Shown here in pieces: positions 27,345-36,124 of a stretch of DNA of 64,000 nucleotides. Origin of the DNA: Turicibacter sp. (GTDB lineage: Bacteria > Bacillota > Bacilli > MOL361 > Turicibacteraceae); the NCBI GenBank assembly GCA_030531025.1, contig JAUMTV010000002.1, positions 1 through 64,000 on the forward strand. Direction: 5' to 3'. Both the position numbers and the translations under genes were made by a program. A model generated the notes under the pieces. That model was given only the letters and a program-made list of their open reading frames with translations, did not search any database and was not told where the DNA came from. How positions within the stretch are numbered: the first letter of the stretch is position 1; each line of letters opens with the position of its first letter.

Positions 27345-27911
27345 ATGATGAAACGTCTAATTGATGTCATCATTTCGTGTTTGATGTTAATTTTATTGAG
27401 TCCAATTTATTTGATTATTACAATACTAGTGTTCTTTGATTTAGGATGTCCCGTTATCTATAAGCAACGATATCCAGGACTTAATGAAAAGCCGTTTACA
27501 TTATATCGCTTTAAGACAATGAATTGTAAAGTAGATGAGAATGGTCGACTATTACCACCAGATGAACGTTTAACAAAATTAGGACGATTTTTAAAATCAT
27601 ACAGTTTAGATGATTTGCCTGAATTTTATAATGTTTTAATTGGGGATATGAGTTTAGTTGGACCGCGTCCAGTTTTAATTCGATCGATTACTTCAAAAAG
27701 TCGGCAGCAGATGAAGCGGCATTCAGTTCGACCAGGTATGACAGGATGGAGCCAATTGCATGGTCAAAAAAACTTAACATGGGATGAAAAATATGCATTA
27801 GATCTCTACTATATCGAGCATCAAACATTAAGGTTCGATTTTAAAATTATTTTTAAAAGCTTATTACTGCTATTTACGTGTAAACGAAAAAAAACTAGTC
27901 TTAGTGACTAG
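27345..27911 (+). CDS. Polyprenyl-phosphate sugar-1-phosphate transferase (bacterial sugar transferase)
   Basis: A 188-residue short-form initiating glycosyl-phosphotransferase (PF02397 type). It has one N-terminal membrane hairpin (about 8-30), then FTLYRFKTM, LPPDERLTKLGRFLKSYSLDDLPEF, GDMSLVGPRPVL and a PGMTGW motif: the complete catalytic core of PglC/WecP-like enzymes. It would load a sugar phosphate onto undecaprenyl phosphate. No other glycan genes are adjacent, so the polymer it primes is unknown. ATG 27345 or 27348 both fit AAAGGGGG. The final 11 bases overlap the convergent pepT gene. Confidence 0.87.
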   Translation: MMKRLIDVIISCLMLILLSPIYLIITILVFFDLGCPVIYKQRYPGLNEKPFTLYRFKTMNCKVDENGRLLPPDERLTKLGRFLKSYSLDDLPEFYNVLIGDMSLVGPRPVLIRSITSKSRQQMKRHSVRPGMTGWSQLHGQKNLTWDEKYALDLYYIEHQTLRFDFKIIFKSLLLLFTCKRKKTSLSD

Positions 27912-27918
27912 TTTTTTT
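27888..27918. terminator. Bidirectional terminator embedded in two overlapping gene ends
   Basis: Perfect 13-bp stem AAAAAAACTAGTC/GACTAGTTTTTTT with a 5-base loop. The sugar transferase stop lies in the right arm and the pepT stop in the loop, so one palindrome ends both convergent genes. Confidence 0.92.
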
Positions 27919-29133
27919 AGCAGCTAATTCAGCGATCTTAACAATGGCTTCTACTGCTTTTTCCATAGATGGGACAGGGATATATTCAAATTTACCATGG
28001 AAATTATGTCCGCCAGTAAATAGATTTGGTGTTGGTAGTCCCATAAAAGATAATTTTGAACCATCTGTTCCACCACGAACTGGAACAATTAAAGGTTCAA
28101 CACCAACTTCTGTTAATGCCTCTTTAGCTAAGTCAACGATATGCATTTTATCTTCAATTTGAAGGCGCATATTATAATACTGATCACGAAGATCTAATTC
28201 GACAGTATTAGATGGATACTTTTGATTAAACTCTTTAACTAAATCTTCAACAAATTGTTTACGTGATTCAAATCGCTCGGTATCAAAATCACGAATAATT
28301 AAGTTTAAATAAGCTTCTTCACAGTGACCACTAATATCTGTTAAATGATAAAATCCTTCATAGTCTTCTGTATGTTGTGGTGTTTCAAGTCTTGGAAACA
28401 TACTCGCAATTTCAGTAGCGATTAAAGCAGCATTAATCATTTTATTTTTTGCATCTCCAGGATGTACACTTTTTCCATGTACTTTGATCTTTGCTCCCGC
28501 AGCATTAAACGATTCATATTGTAGCTCACCAATTACGCCACCATCCATGGTATAAGCAAAATCTGCACCAAATTTTTCAACTTGAAATTGATCAGCACCT
28601 CGTCCAATTTCTTCATCTGGTGTAAAAGCAACTTTAATACAACCATGTTTGATTTCAGGGTGTTCTTTTAAATAATGAATGGCGGTCATAATTTCAGCAA
28701 TGCCGGCTTTATCATCTGCGCCAAGTAACGTTGTTCCATCAGTCGTAATTAATGTTTGACCAACATATTGGCTTAAAGATGGAAAATCAGTTGGTGATAA
28801 AATAATATTTTTTTCTTTGTTTAAGACAATATCTCCACCTTGATAATTAATCAGTTGTGGTTTAACATTTTTCCCACTAAAGTCAGGGCTTGTATCCATG
28901 TGAGAGATAAAAGCAATGATTGGGACATCATGGTCCACATTAGCAGGAAGTGTTGCATAAATATAACCATTCTCATCTTTTTCAATATCACTTAATCCTA
29001 GTTCTTGTAATTCTTCAACTAAAACATCACCAAAGGCCAATTGTGATGGTGTTGAAGGTGTGCTTAGTGATTCTGGATTAGATTGAGTATCATAAGTCAC
29101 ATACTTTAAGAAACGATCTGTAACATTTTGCAT
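27901..29133 (-). CDS. pepT: Peptidase T (tripeptide aminopeptidase)
   Basis: A 410-residue M20 zinc aminopeptidase releasing N-terminal residues from tripeptides in the cytosol. Motifs: SHMDTSPDF (first metal His/Asp), LLGADDKAGIAEIM (bridging Asp), FTPDEEIGRGAD (catalytic and ligand Glu), YTMDGG, HPGDAKNKM and VPVRGGTDGSKLSFMGLPTPN near the end. ATG 29133 has GGAGGG seven bases upstream; the longer open frame beginning at 29154 has no SD. Monocistronic, converging with the sugar transferase gene. Confidence 0.95.
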   Translation of the reverse strand: MQNVTDRFLKYVTYDTQSNPESLSTPSTPSQLAFGDVLVEELQELGLSDIEKDENGYIYATLPANVDHDVPIIAFISHMDTSPDFSGKNVKPQLINYQGGDIVLNKEKNIILSPTDFPSLSQYVGQTLITTDGTTLLGADDKAGIAEIMTAIHYLKEHPEIKHGCIKVAFTPDEEIGRGADQFQVEKFGADFAYTMDGGVIGELQYESFNAAGAKIKVHGKSVHPGDAKNKMINAALIATEIASMFPRLETPQHTEDYEGFYHLTDISGHCEEAYLNLIIRDFDTERFESRKQFVEDLVKEFNQKYPSNTVELDLRDQYYNMRLQIEDKMHIVDLAKEALTEVGVEPLIVPVRGGTDGSKLSFMGLPTPNLFTGGHNFHGKFEYIPVPSMEKAVEAIVKIAELAAKKTSH

Positions 29134-29175
29134 AAATAAACCCTCCAATAACAATTCAATATATTGTGTCCGAAC

Positions 29176-29305
29176 TATATAAGTCCAGATAAGTTTTTTA
29201 CATCGTAAAAAACTTTTAGCTGGACTATAGTCTGCCTATCACGGCACAACTATCAAACATTTAGTGTGTCGTGATAAATGTATATTTTATTTCTGTTTAT
29301 ATATA
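29176..29305. repeat. Structured intergenic repeat, copy D (short form)
   Basis: TATATA; closing stem AGTCCAG (29182-29188)/CTGGACT (29220-29226) around inner hairpin GTTTTTTAC/GTAAAAAAC; then a second, strong hairpin TATCACGGCACA (29237-29248)/TGTGTCGTGATA (29265-29276) with one G-T pair; then TATATTTTATTTCTGTTTATATATAG. It fills much of the 29134-29460 gap. The remainder holds only the extended -10 TG-T-TATAAT (29419-29427) of the next gene. Confidence 0.82.
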
Positions 29306-29460
29306 GATGAAATTATGTATAGTTTACCATAAAAAGTTAAGGAATATAACAAACGGTTCATCTTTTTAATTCTAATAATGATGATGTCAAATGTTTTAAG
29401 TCATTCAAAGGGGGAGTATGTTATAATAAGACAAGAACTCACGAAGGAGGATGGATTGGC

Positions 29461-29961
29461 GTGGCGAATGAAGAAAATACATTTTTAGATAATGTCGTTG
29501 AATTAGGTGCAAGTTTACTAGTTGGATATGTCATCTCTCGCTTTGTTCGTGTTGCTTTAGCAAGAGGCGAGTCAATGCTTCCAACCATTCATAATAATCA
29601 GCCAATTATTTTAGATTGCCGGGCATATCATCGTCGTTTACCAAAGCGTCATGATTTAATTGCGTTTAAAGCTCATCAGAAAAAGCAACATAAATTCTTT
29701 TTAAAGCGTGTGATTGGGCTACCAGGTGAACATATTGTGATTGAAAAAGGGAAGCTCTTTATCGATGGGGTGTTAACAGATGAACCTTATATTAAAGAAC
29801 CAATGAATGATCATAGAAAAATTGATCTAATTGTTGATGAAGGATACCTTTTTGTGATGGGAGATAATCGCAATCATAGTTTAGACTCACGCTCATCGCG
29901 GTTAGGATTAGTTAAGATTGAAAAAGATGTAGTTGGGGTAGTCAAGCAATTTAGAAAGTAA
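29461..29961 (+). CDS. lepB: Type I signal peptidase
   Basis: A 166-residue signal peptidase I, with one membrane segment (about 15-33). Catalytic Ser38 is in RGESMLPTI and the general-base Lys82 in FLKRVIGLPGE, followed by GDNRNHSLDSR. It removes signal peptides from exported proteins on the outer face of the membrane. GTG 29461 is the start; AAGGAGG lies ten bases upstream. Short, single-helix Firmicute type (SipS-like). An extended -10 precedes it, and the pseudouridine synthase gene follows after 12 bases. Confidence 0.92.
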   Translation: MANEENTFLDNVVELGASLLVGYVISRFVRVALARGESMLPTIHNNQPIILDCRAYHRRLPKRHDLIAFKAHQKKQHKFFLKRVIGLPGEHIVIEKGKLFIDGVLTDEPYIKEPMNDHRKIDLIVDEGYLFVMGDNRNHSLDSRSSRLGLVKIEKDVVGVVKQFRK

Positions 29962-29973
29962 TGTGGTGGTAAC

Positions 29974-30870
29974 ATGAAAGTCACTCGTAAAGGCGAGCAC
30001 TTAATATTTATGATTGAAAAAAAACAAGCTAATCAAACAGTTCGTGAATTTTTACAACAGTATCACTTATCACGTAAAAAAATTCATGAACTTTATATGG
30101 ATAAGAGTGTGAAATTAAATGAAGAAGTAGCTAATTTTAATGATGTATTGCAAATTGGTGATCAGTTAGCTATTCCTGTGTTTAAAGAAGAATCGATCGA
30201 TTTTAAACCGCAAAAAATGAAGTTAGATATTGTTTATGAAGATGATCATCTCTTAATTATTAATAAGCCTGCTGGATTAATGGTGCACCCTGATCAAAAA
30301 GATGGAATGAATACACTCGTGAATGCGGTAGCTTATTATTATCAAGAGAACCAGATTCATCATCGAATTCGATATATCCATCGATTAGATACGGATACAA
30401 GTGGAGGAATGATCTTTGCTAAACATTATCTAGCACATAGCTTAATGGACTATTGGTTATCTGAAAAGAAAATTAAACGTTGGTATTTAGCTTTAGTTAG
30501 TGGTAGATTGAAATCGAAAAAAGGAAAAATTAATGCACCAATCGGAAAAGATCGTCATCATGGTGCTAGACGACGTGTTGCTAAAAATGGTGATGAAGCA
30601 GTTACGCTATATCAATTAAAACAACAGTTTAAAGATTATGCACTTGTCGAATTAGAATTAAAGACAGGACGTACACATCAAATCCGTGTCCATATGAGCT
30701 ATTTAGGGCATCCACTATTAGGAGATGTTTTATATGGAGGTCCAGCAAAGTTCGGTCCATTAAAACGTCAAGCTTTACATTCTTCGCGCATTGAAATGAA
30801 GCATCCGATTACACAAGAACCATTAAAGTTTGAAATTTCATTGCCCTCTGATATGAAAAAACTCATTTAA
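29974..30870 (+). CDS. RluA/RluD family rRNA or tRNA pseudouridine synthase
   Basis: A 298-residue RluA-family enzyme. An N-terminal S4-like RNA-binding region (about 15-75, VREFLQQYHLSRKKI) precedes the synthase domain: INKPAGLMVHP (about 96-106), catalytic Asp139 in HRLDTDTSGG, and the late motif LKTGRTHQIRVHMSYLGHPLLGD. It isomerises uridine in structured RNA; the exact site cannot be told from the sequence. Co-transcribed with the signal peptidase (12-base gap). Confidence 0.9.
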   Translation: MKVTRKGEHLIFMIEKKQANQTVREFLQQYHLSRKKIHELYMDKSVKLNEEVANFNDVLQIGDQLAIPVFKEESIDFKPQKMKLDIVYEDDHLLIINKPAGLMVHPDQKDGMNTLVNAVAYYYQENQIHHRIRYIHRLDTDTSGGMIFAKHYLAHSLMDYWLSEKKIKRWYLALVSGRLKSKKGKINAPIGKDRHHGARRRVAKNGDEAVTLYQLKQQFKDYALVELELKTGRTHQIRVHMSYLGHPLLGDVLYGGPAKFGPLKRQALHSSRIEMKHPITQEPLKFEISLPSDMKKLI

Positions 30871-30973
30871 TCTAACTTTATTCCTCACGATTTGATAGTT
30901 CATCATACTAGGCAGTAGTTTTCTAACAAAAAAAGACTATTTTCTAGAATTGATAATGGTGTTTAATACCTAT

Positions 30974-31010
30974 AAAAAAACTTGTAAGGGTTACTTACAA
31001 GTTTTTTTTT
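30974..31010 (+). terminator. Terminator after pseudouridine synthase
   Basis: Stem AAAAAACTTGTAAG/CTTACAAGTTTTTT with a long T tract. Confidence 0.9.
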
Positions 31011-31058
31011 ATTACTCAATTTTAATTTAAGGTGTTAAGACGAAAGAGTCTAAGACAG

Positions 31059-31457
31059 TTATTCAATTTCAGACATTTTGGCATCTCGCCAATCATAAGG
31101 AAGGAGATCAATTAATTTGACAGCTCTCTTTCGATTAATTAACACCTCAGCTTCTATATTGTTATCGTTTAATTGACTAATGAATTCTCGACATCGACCA
31201 CAAGGAGGTAATACATTTCCACGTTTATTGATGGCTACCATTTTAACAATGTGACTTTCACCTGCTGTCAACATGGCGGCGGCAGCGGCATGCTCAGCAC
31301 AAAATCCCATTGAACAAGCAGTTTCGATGCAAATACCTGTATAGATTTGCCCACTATCTGTTAAAATGGCAGCTGCAACACTTCCTGCTTCAGCAGTAGA
31401 GGAAAGTTGTCGAGGCTGTAGTACTTTTGTAGCTTTTTCAATTAGTTCTTCGAACAT
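31059..31457 (-). CDS. Cytidine deaminase family protein
   Basis: A 132-residue zinc deaminase. Zn ligands and catalytic Glu: Cys53-Ala-Glu55 (FCAEHAAAAAM) and PPCGRC with Cys86 and Cys89. The overall length and the C-terminal LLPYDW resemble blasticidin-S-deaminase-like cytidine deaminases as well as classical Cdd, so the substrate is not certain. ATG 31457 follows AAGGAGGG; the TTG immediately upstream was rejected. Single gene. Confidence 0.85.
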   Translation of the reverse strand: MFEELIEKATKVLQPRQLSSTAEAGSVAAAILTDSGQIYTGICIETACSMGFCAEHAAAAAMLTAGESHIVKMVAINKRGNVLPPCGRCREFISQLNDNNIEAEVLINRKRAVKLIDLLPYDWRDAKMSEIE

Positions 31458-31674
31458 CAAATGTCCCTCCTTTATTATGAGAGATGATAAGTCTATTATA
31501 GTTTATGCGACATAGATAAAATCATAATCGGTTCATAAGAATTTGCGATGATCCTCACAAAAAGCGTCATTTTTTTAACTATTCATCAGATAAGCTAAAA
31601 GTATCGTATTGAATCTATTAAATAGAAGCGTTAGAATATACTGTATTAGAGTTGTTATTTTATTTTTAGATAAC

Positions 31675-31803
31675 TATATAAGTTCAGATAAATTTTCTTC
31701 AAAGAATTTTTTTAACTGGACTATAGGTTACCCAAATCAGGAAATGACTTTATTCATTTCCATTTATAAGCTCAATTGTAGAATACTTATCTGTTTCTAT
31801 AGA
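31675..31803. repeat. Structured intergenic repeat, copy E (short form)
   Basis: TATATA; closing stem AGTTCAG (31681-31687)/CTGGACT (31726-31732) with one G-T pair; A/T-rich inner hairpin with two mismatches; second hairpin GGAAATGA/TCATTTCC (31740-31761); end motif TGTAGAATAC...TCTGTTTCTATAG. It occupies the centre of the 31458-31846 gap, where nothing else was identified. A 72-codon open frame through it is not a gene. Confidence 0.8.
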
Positions 31804-31846
31804 TGGATCTATTTAGTAGGCTATTAGGCGTTAAGGGGGAAGTTAA

Positions 31847-32473
31847 ATGAGAGTCGAGCGATGTGAAGAAGAATTTTTTGGAACACATACAAACATTAAA
31901 AATCATAATACATCCTTTTTATTATTTAGTAGTGATGAAGAAGATCCCTTAAGATATGATTTTGAAATTATCAATCACCATCAGGCTATCTTACATACAG
32001 AATCCATGAGCTGTCCAGAACTAGTGATTAATGAATTTTTATTTTATAGTGGATTTATTAGTCATATTGAAACAGTAAATGGACGAATTGTTTATCATCA
32101 ACCTAAAAAAAAGATTATATCCTTAGAAATTTCAAAAATTCAGCCAAGTCAATTATATATTAATGAAAAAAAGTTAGATCGTTTATTAACATGGATTAAG
32201 TCACCTGAAGAGATTATTATTCCTGTTATTAGACGAGGAACACAATGGGTTTCCATTGATGGTCACACAAGATTAAAGGCTGCACAATTACTAGGATTTA
32301 AACAAATATATGTTTATGTTGATGAGTTTGAGCCATATATCGATGACTTTATTCAATTTTGTCAACAAGATAAAAAGTTTACCATCTATGATCTTCCCGT
32401 TATTTCGAATGAGGACTATCAAATTCAATGGTGCTTATTTTGTGATCAGTATTTTCAACAGAAAGAGGGTTAA
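31847..32473 (+). CDS. ParB/sulfiredoxin-fold nuclease-like protein
   Basis: A 208-residue protein whose C-terminal half carries a ParB/Srx-type domain: IQPSQLYINEKKLDRLL, IIIPVIRRGTQWVSIDGHTRLKAAQLLGF (about 120-150). The conserved GHTR replaces the GERR of ParB, as in transcriptional or nuclease relatives. No HTH follows, so it is not a classical partition ParB. The first 85 residues are unrecognised. SD AGGGGGAAG. Its stop TAA shares bases TTAA (32470-32473) with the stop of the convergent Mrr-like gene. Confidence 0.78.
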   Translation: MRVERCEEEFFGTHTNIKNHNTSFLLFSSDEEDPLRYDFEIINHHQAILHTESMSCPELVINEFLFYSGFISHIETVNGRIVYHQPKKKIISLEISKIQPSQLYINEKKLDRLLTWIKSPEEIIIPVIRRGTQWVSIDGHTRLKAAQLLGFKQIYVYVDEFEPYIDDFIQFCQQDKKFTIYDLPVISNEDYQIQWCLFCDQYFQQKEG

Positions 32474-33117
32474 ATCTCTGAGCTATCAATTAAGGTTTCA
32501 ATCAGTTGATCGCCGTTAATTAAATAAATAGGTTTATCTTCTGAAAATTGATAACAGTCTTCGGAAAAATGACCAAGTGTGACAAAAATACCTTGATCAA
32601 TTTGATTATTTCGCATGATTAAATGAAGCCGATCTAAGTAAGATTGAGGAATAGGATAATCAAGAGAGTTTAATAAACAAGAAACTAAGACTTTTTTATC
32701 ATCAAGATACATTTCAATATCATAGAAATGCTTATTCATACGTGGTGTTAAGAAGATTCTTTTAAAGCCTTTCATTCGAAATAAGTCTGCTACTAGTTCA
32801 CCAAAGTCATATGGATTCATTAAAGCGACTTGTTCACGAATTGCTATTTTTTTTAGCTGTAGTTTTTTTTCCTCTAGGTCCATGCGCTGACGATCCATCT
32901 TTAAATCACGATAATAGGAGTAATATTTCAGACAGCAAATAATAATAAAGGAAAAGAATAAAAAAAGTAGGACATACTGTGAAGCGCTCCAATTAGAAAA
33001 ACTTATATTTAATGTGTAGCGAATTTGGATGAGAAAAAAAATAGCTAATAAAAGTGAGCAGTAAAAGAAAAATGTCATATGTTGACGTGCAGATTTTAAT
33101 GATTTGGATGACATCAT
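32470..33117 (-). CDS. Membrane-anchored Mrr-like restriction endonuclease-fold protein, probably inactive
   Basis: A 215-residue protein with two membrane segments (about 13-32 and 42-60), a basic coiled-coil stretch (70-92) and a C-terminal Mrr_cat-like domain: MNPYDFGELVADLFRMKGF, FYDIEMYLDDKKVLVSCL, DQGIFVTLGHFSEDC. The expected Q-x-K after the Asp strand reads S-C-L, so the catalytic Lys is missing and nuclease activity is unlikely. SD GGGAGG. Convergent with the ParB-like gene and sharing its stop bases. Confidence 0.78.
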   Translation of the reverse strand: MMSSKSLKSARQHMTFFFYCSLLLAIFFLIQIRYTLNISFSNWSASQYVLLFLFFSFIIICCLKYYSYYRDLKMDRQRMDLEEKKLQLKKIAIREQVALMNPYDFGELVADLFRMKGFKRIFLTPRMNKHFYDIEMYLDDKKVLVSCLLNSLDYPIPQSYLDRLHLIMRNNQIDQGIFVTLGHFSEDCYQFSEDKPIYLINGDQLIETLIDSSEI

Positions 33118-33230
33118 TAATTCCTCCCATATCGTATATAGATATATTTTTTAGTTTATTATTGGTTATAAATGGGATAGTTATACAAGGAAATAAAAAA
33201 TCCTATCCATAATGGATAGGAAGATGAAAT

Positions 33231-33422
33231 TTATCGCTTTAATAATTGTTCGGTATTTCGACGATCTTTTGAAGATTGGGTGTATCGTTTTGCTTCAGGT
33301 AATGATTTTTTGACTTCAAGACGTGTATCAGGAACATTTCCAGTTCCAAATTCAACATCAGATTTATCTTTGATAGTTTGCATTGAAGCGTTCATTGGGG
33401 ATCCCATTTCATTTTTACCCAT
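33231..33422 (-). CDS. Small hydrophilic protein, possible spore protein
   Basis: A 63-residue, highly charged protein without hydrophobic segments. SD AAAGGAG nine bases before ATG 33422. The segment VEFGTGNV...LEVKKS faintly recalls gamma-type small acid-soluble spore proteins (EFGTE / V-x-K-Q repeats), but the match is short and the family cannot be confirmed. The good SD and isolated position support a real gene. Confidence 0.55.
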   Translation of the reverse strand: MGKNEMGSPMNASMQTIKDKSDVEFGTGNVPDTRLEVKKSLPEAKRYTQSSKDRRNTEQLLKR

Positions 33423-34119
33423 TGTCAATTACTCCTTTCAAAATTCCAAGTGTTGATTCGGAATTTTAATATTATTATGTGAAAAAAAAGTGATAATTAT
33501 AAAGCAAAATTAATATAATCAAAAGGGAAATGGTGCTAAACTAACGTTAATTTTTGATGAATATCAAAAGAAGAATCACTTTTAAAAGCGGTGAAAATAA
33601 AGTTAATTGATATTTATTTGATTGTTTTACCGCGTCAAAAGGAGGGATTTGATTTAAGTTTGGAGGAGCTTAAATTAAGGCAATTTATAAATAATCAGAT
33701 TTTTACATGCATGATTTTTTATAGCAGTAGTATCTGTATAAGTCATAAAATGAACATCTGCATTAGCAAAAGATAAATGAATTTTTAAATTAATTTGTGA
33801 TTTATTATATCGATGTTTAGGTAAAGTGAGAAGAGATGAAATGTCTTTTTAGAAAAGTTAAACTCAAATGATATCATCTACTTATCAGTAGTAGAAGTGA
33901 ATTTAGTAAATGAAAAGATGAACATTTTTTCAATATTCTCATGTTGGCCAATAAGTACAGTTATCTACACATGTGTAAGGTTCGTACTAAAAACTTTGGA
34001 AAAATAGAAGTCCTCACGCCTTAGCCACACTTAATTGGTTGAATGAAATGCTGAGAAAGTGATAAGAGTAGTTGGATAGGATAAGTGAATTAAGTTCGAT
34101 GAGAGAGAGGGGATATCGA
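33423..34119. other. 697-base intergenic stretch without recognised features
   Basis: A very AT-rich stretch between the small hydrophilic gene and the sigma factor gene. It contains a short palindrome ACACATGTGT near 33967 and an in-frame but SD-less 61-codon open frame at 33591, which I do not accept. No RNA consensus, terminator or repeat copy was recognised. It probably includes the sigma-gene promoter and leader. Confidence 0.5.
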
Positions 34120-35115
34120 ATGAATCATATGGAAGTCGCTAACCTAAAAAAAAGCAGCGAGAAAAAAAGAAAAGCTGTGAAGAATGACTCGAAGAGGGGA
34201 GAGGTTAATGGCAAAATGAATATGGAAAATACGAAACCCACAGGAAATCCAGTATCGGGGAGTACGCATAACCTATTAATGAGAAAACATTCAAATGATT
34301 ATCAGCATAATTTAGAATATTTAAAAAAATATCGTCTTGAAAATGATGAATCTGCGTTAGAATGGTTAATTTTTAATAACACAAATTTAGTTCATAAAAT
34401 TATTGGACGTTATACAAAATTTTATCACCATAAATTAGATTATGATGATTTATTTTCTGTTGGATTAGAAGGATTAATGAAAGCAATAGAGAAGTTTGAT
34501 TTTAATTATGATAATAATTTTTCAACATATGCAACTTATTGGGTAAAACAAGCAGTAACAAGAACGATTGCAGATGAAGGATTCACCATTCGCATTCCAG
34601 TTCATATGTTTGAATCGATTAATCAAGTGATGCGCTATGAACAAAAAGCAGATCAAGGTAATGAACCGATAGATGTAAGTAACTTATGCGGGGAATTAAA
34701 TATTCCCGTTGAAAAATATGAGGCAGTTAAACGTGTTCAAACATATATGTTAAAGCCAACATCGCTAAATGGTTTCGTCTCAAAAGAAGACGAAGATACA
34801 GAACTACAAGATTTGATTTCAAATGAAAACGAATTATTGTCTGAAGGTGGATCTAGAATCTATGATAACCCGGAAAAGAAAGCCATGGATGAAGATTTAA
34901 AGGCCTATATGGACAAGATGATTTTAAGTTTAAACCCACGAGAACAGTTTGTAATTACTCATCGATTTGGGTTAAATGGTGCTGAAAAGAAAACGTTAGA
35001 AGAAATTGGTGAAATTGAAGGAGTGACACGTGAACGGATTCGTCAAATCGAGGCAAAAGCAATGAGAAAGTTACGAATATTACTCATTCGTTACAAAGAA
35101 TATTTAATGAATTAA
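34120..35115 (+). CDS. Sigma-70 family RNA polymerase sigma factor (group 2-like)
   Basis: A 331-residue sigma factor. After a ~55-residue basic, low-complexity N-terminus come region 2 (LVHKIIGRYTKF, DLFSVGLEGLMKAIEKFDF, FSTYATYWVKQAVTR, about 100-165), a region 3-like helix set, and region 4 (LNPREQFVITHRFGL... TLEEIGEIEGVTRERIRQIEAKAMRKLR, about 270-320). It lacks region 1.1 and is shorter than a primary SigA, so it is an alternative RpoD-like factor. AGGGG seven bases before ATG 34120 decides the start; earlier in-frame starts lack an SD. Regulon unknown. Confidence 0.87.
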   Translation: MNHMEVANLKKSSEKKRKAVKNDSKRGEVNGKMNMENTKPTGNPVSGSTHNLLMRKHSNDYQHNLEYLKKYRLENDESALEWLIFNNTNLVHKIIGRYTKFYHHKLDYDDLFSVGLEGLMKAIEKFDFNYDNNFSTYATYWVKQAVTRTIADEGFTIRIPVHMFESINQVMRYEQKADQGNEPIDVSNLCGELNIPVEKYEAVKRVQTYMLKPTSLNGFVSKEDEDTELQDLISNENELLSEGGSRIYDNPEKKAMDEDLKAYMDKMILSLNPREQFVITHRFGLNGAEKKTLEEIGEIEGVTRERIRQIEAKAMRKLRILLIRYKEYLMN

Positions 35116-35125
35116 TTCATAAAAT

Positions 35126-35157
35126 AAAGTGATAGTATGGGTACTATCACTTTTTTA
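35126..35157 (+). terminator. Terminator after sigma factor gene
   Basis: Stem AAAGTGATAGT/ACTATCACTTT with a short loop and T run. Confidence 0.88.
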
Positions 35158-35286
35158 TATCAAATATTTGGGATATATGTCTCGAATTAACACCTATTAT
35201 CGTGATTAATCTATGATAGAATAATAGAGGGTTGATTCATTGGTAGAAAGGAAGCGGGTAGAAAAAGGGAAGGAGAGTTAGTAGCT

Positions 35287-35979
35287 ATGATAAAAAAAGT
35301 TGATCAAAAACAATTAGGAACAGCTTATCATACATGGCTTCAGAGTTTATTTCACTTTTCATATGCAAACTATCATCAACCCTCAAAAAAATTTGGTGTC
35401 CTTCGTGTCATCAACGATGATATTTTACATGCAGGTAGTGGACATGATTTACATAAACATAAAGAAGTAGAGATATTAACTTATGTTCTAGAAGGAAGTT
35501 TAACACATACACCTCGTCAGTTTGAAATGAAAACTCTAGAGCGTGGTGATTTTTATTATATGTGTGCTGGGAACGGGATAGAACATGGTGAATTTAATTG
35601 GGGAGATGCACCTGTACGTATGATTCAAGTTTGGATGGTACCAAAGCAAAAATCTTTAACACCAGGTGTGCAATATGGCTCATTTAATCAAGAAGTTGAA
35701 AAAAATAAATGGCACTTAATTGCTGCTTCAACTGATGATACTTTGATGAAAACGCATCAGGATGTTCAAGTTTGGCTCATTCAGCTAGAGTCAAATCATA
35801 CTGTTCACTTTGAAGTGAGTAAAGGCCGCCAAGCCTATTTAATTCAGTTAGAAGGAACATCACGCATTAATGAAGAGAAAATGAATCGACGAGATGGATT
35901 AGAAATTTATGAGGATTTAATTGAAATACAGGCATCTGAAGACTGTCACTTAATGTTAATTGAAATGGCGTTAAGTTAA
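35287..35979 (+). CDS. Pirin family protein (bicupin)
   Basis: A 230-residue pirin/YhhW-type bicupin, expected to bind one metal in the N-terminal cupin. Visible motifs: FGVLRVINDDIL, then GSGHDLHKHKEVEILTYVLEGSLTH (about 58-82, metal-binding His and Glu) and GNGIEHGEFN (usual form GTGIxHSEFN). Some relatives have quercetin 2,3-dioxygenase activity; the in vivo role is unknown. SD GGAGAG about ten bases before the ATG. Confidence 0.88.
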   Translation: MIKKVDQKQLGTAYHTWLQSLFHFSYANYHQPSKKFGVLRVINDDILHAGSGHDLHKHKEVEILTYVLEGSLTHTPRQFEMKTLERGDFYYMCAGNGIEHGEFNWGDAPVRMIQVWMVPKQKSLTPGVQYGSFNQEVEKNKWHLIAASTDDTLMKTHQDVQVWLIQLESNHTVHFEVSKGRQAYLIQLEGTSRINEEKMNRRDGLEIYEDLIEIQASEDCHLMLIEMALS

Positions 35980-36025
35980 GTATAATATTCATTGAATAAA
36001 AAGTGGAGAATAAGAAGGTTCTCAT

Positions 36026-36078
36026 AAAAACACACGACCAACAGATTCCATCACTGGAGAAATTGATCGTGTGTTTTT
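36026..36078. terminator. Long-loop bidirectional terminator
   Basis: Perfect 12-bp stem AAAAACACACGA/TCGTGTGTTTTT with a 29-base loop, between pirin and the convergent coat-type genes. It can serve both directions. Confidence 0.8.
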
Positions 36079-36124
36079 CTTATACAGCAAATCATTTAAA
36101 TAAGTTAAAGAAAGAAGAGTTTAA

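Noticed and set aside
31609..31827. 72-codon open frame
   Set aside because: It reads through repeat copy E and has no SD.
31847..32473. ParB-like gene as part of a chromosome or plasmid partition locus
   Set aside because: There is no ParA gene, no HTH domain and no parS-like site nearby.
33591..33776. 61-codon open frame before the sigma factor gene
   Set aside because: GTG start without an SD at the right distance and atypical composition; likely chance.
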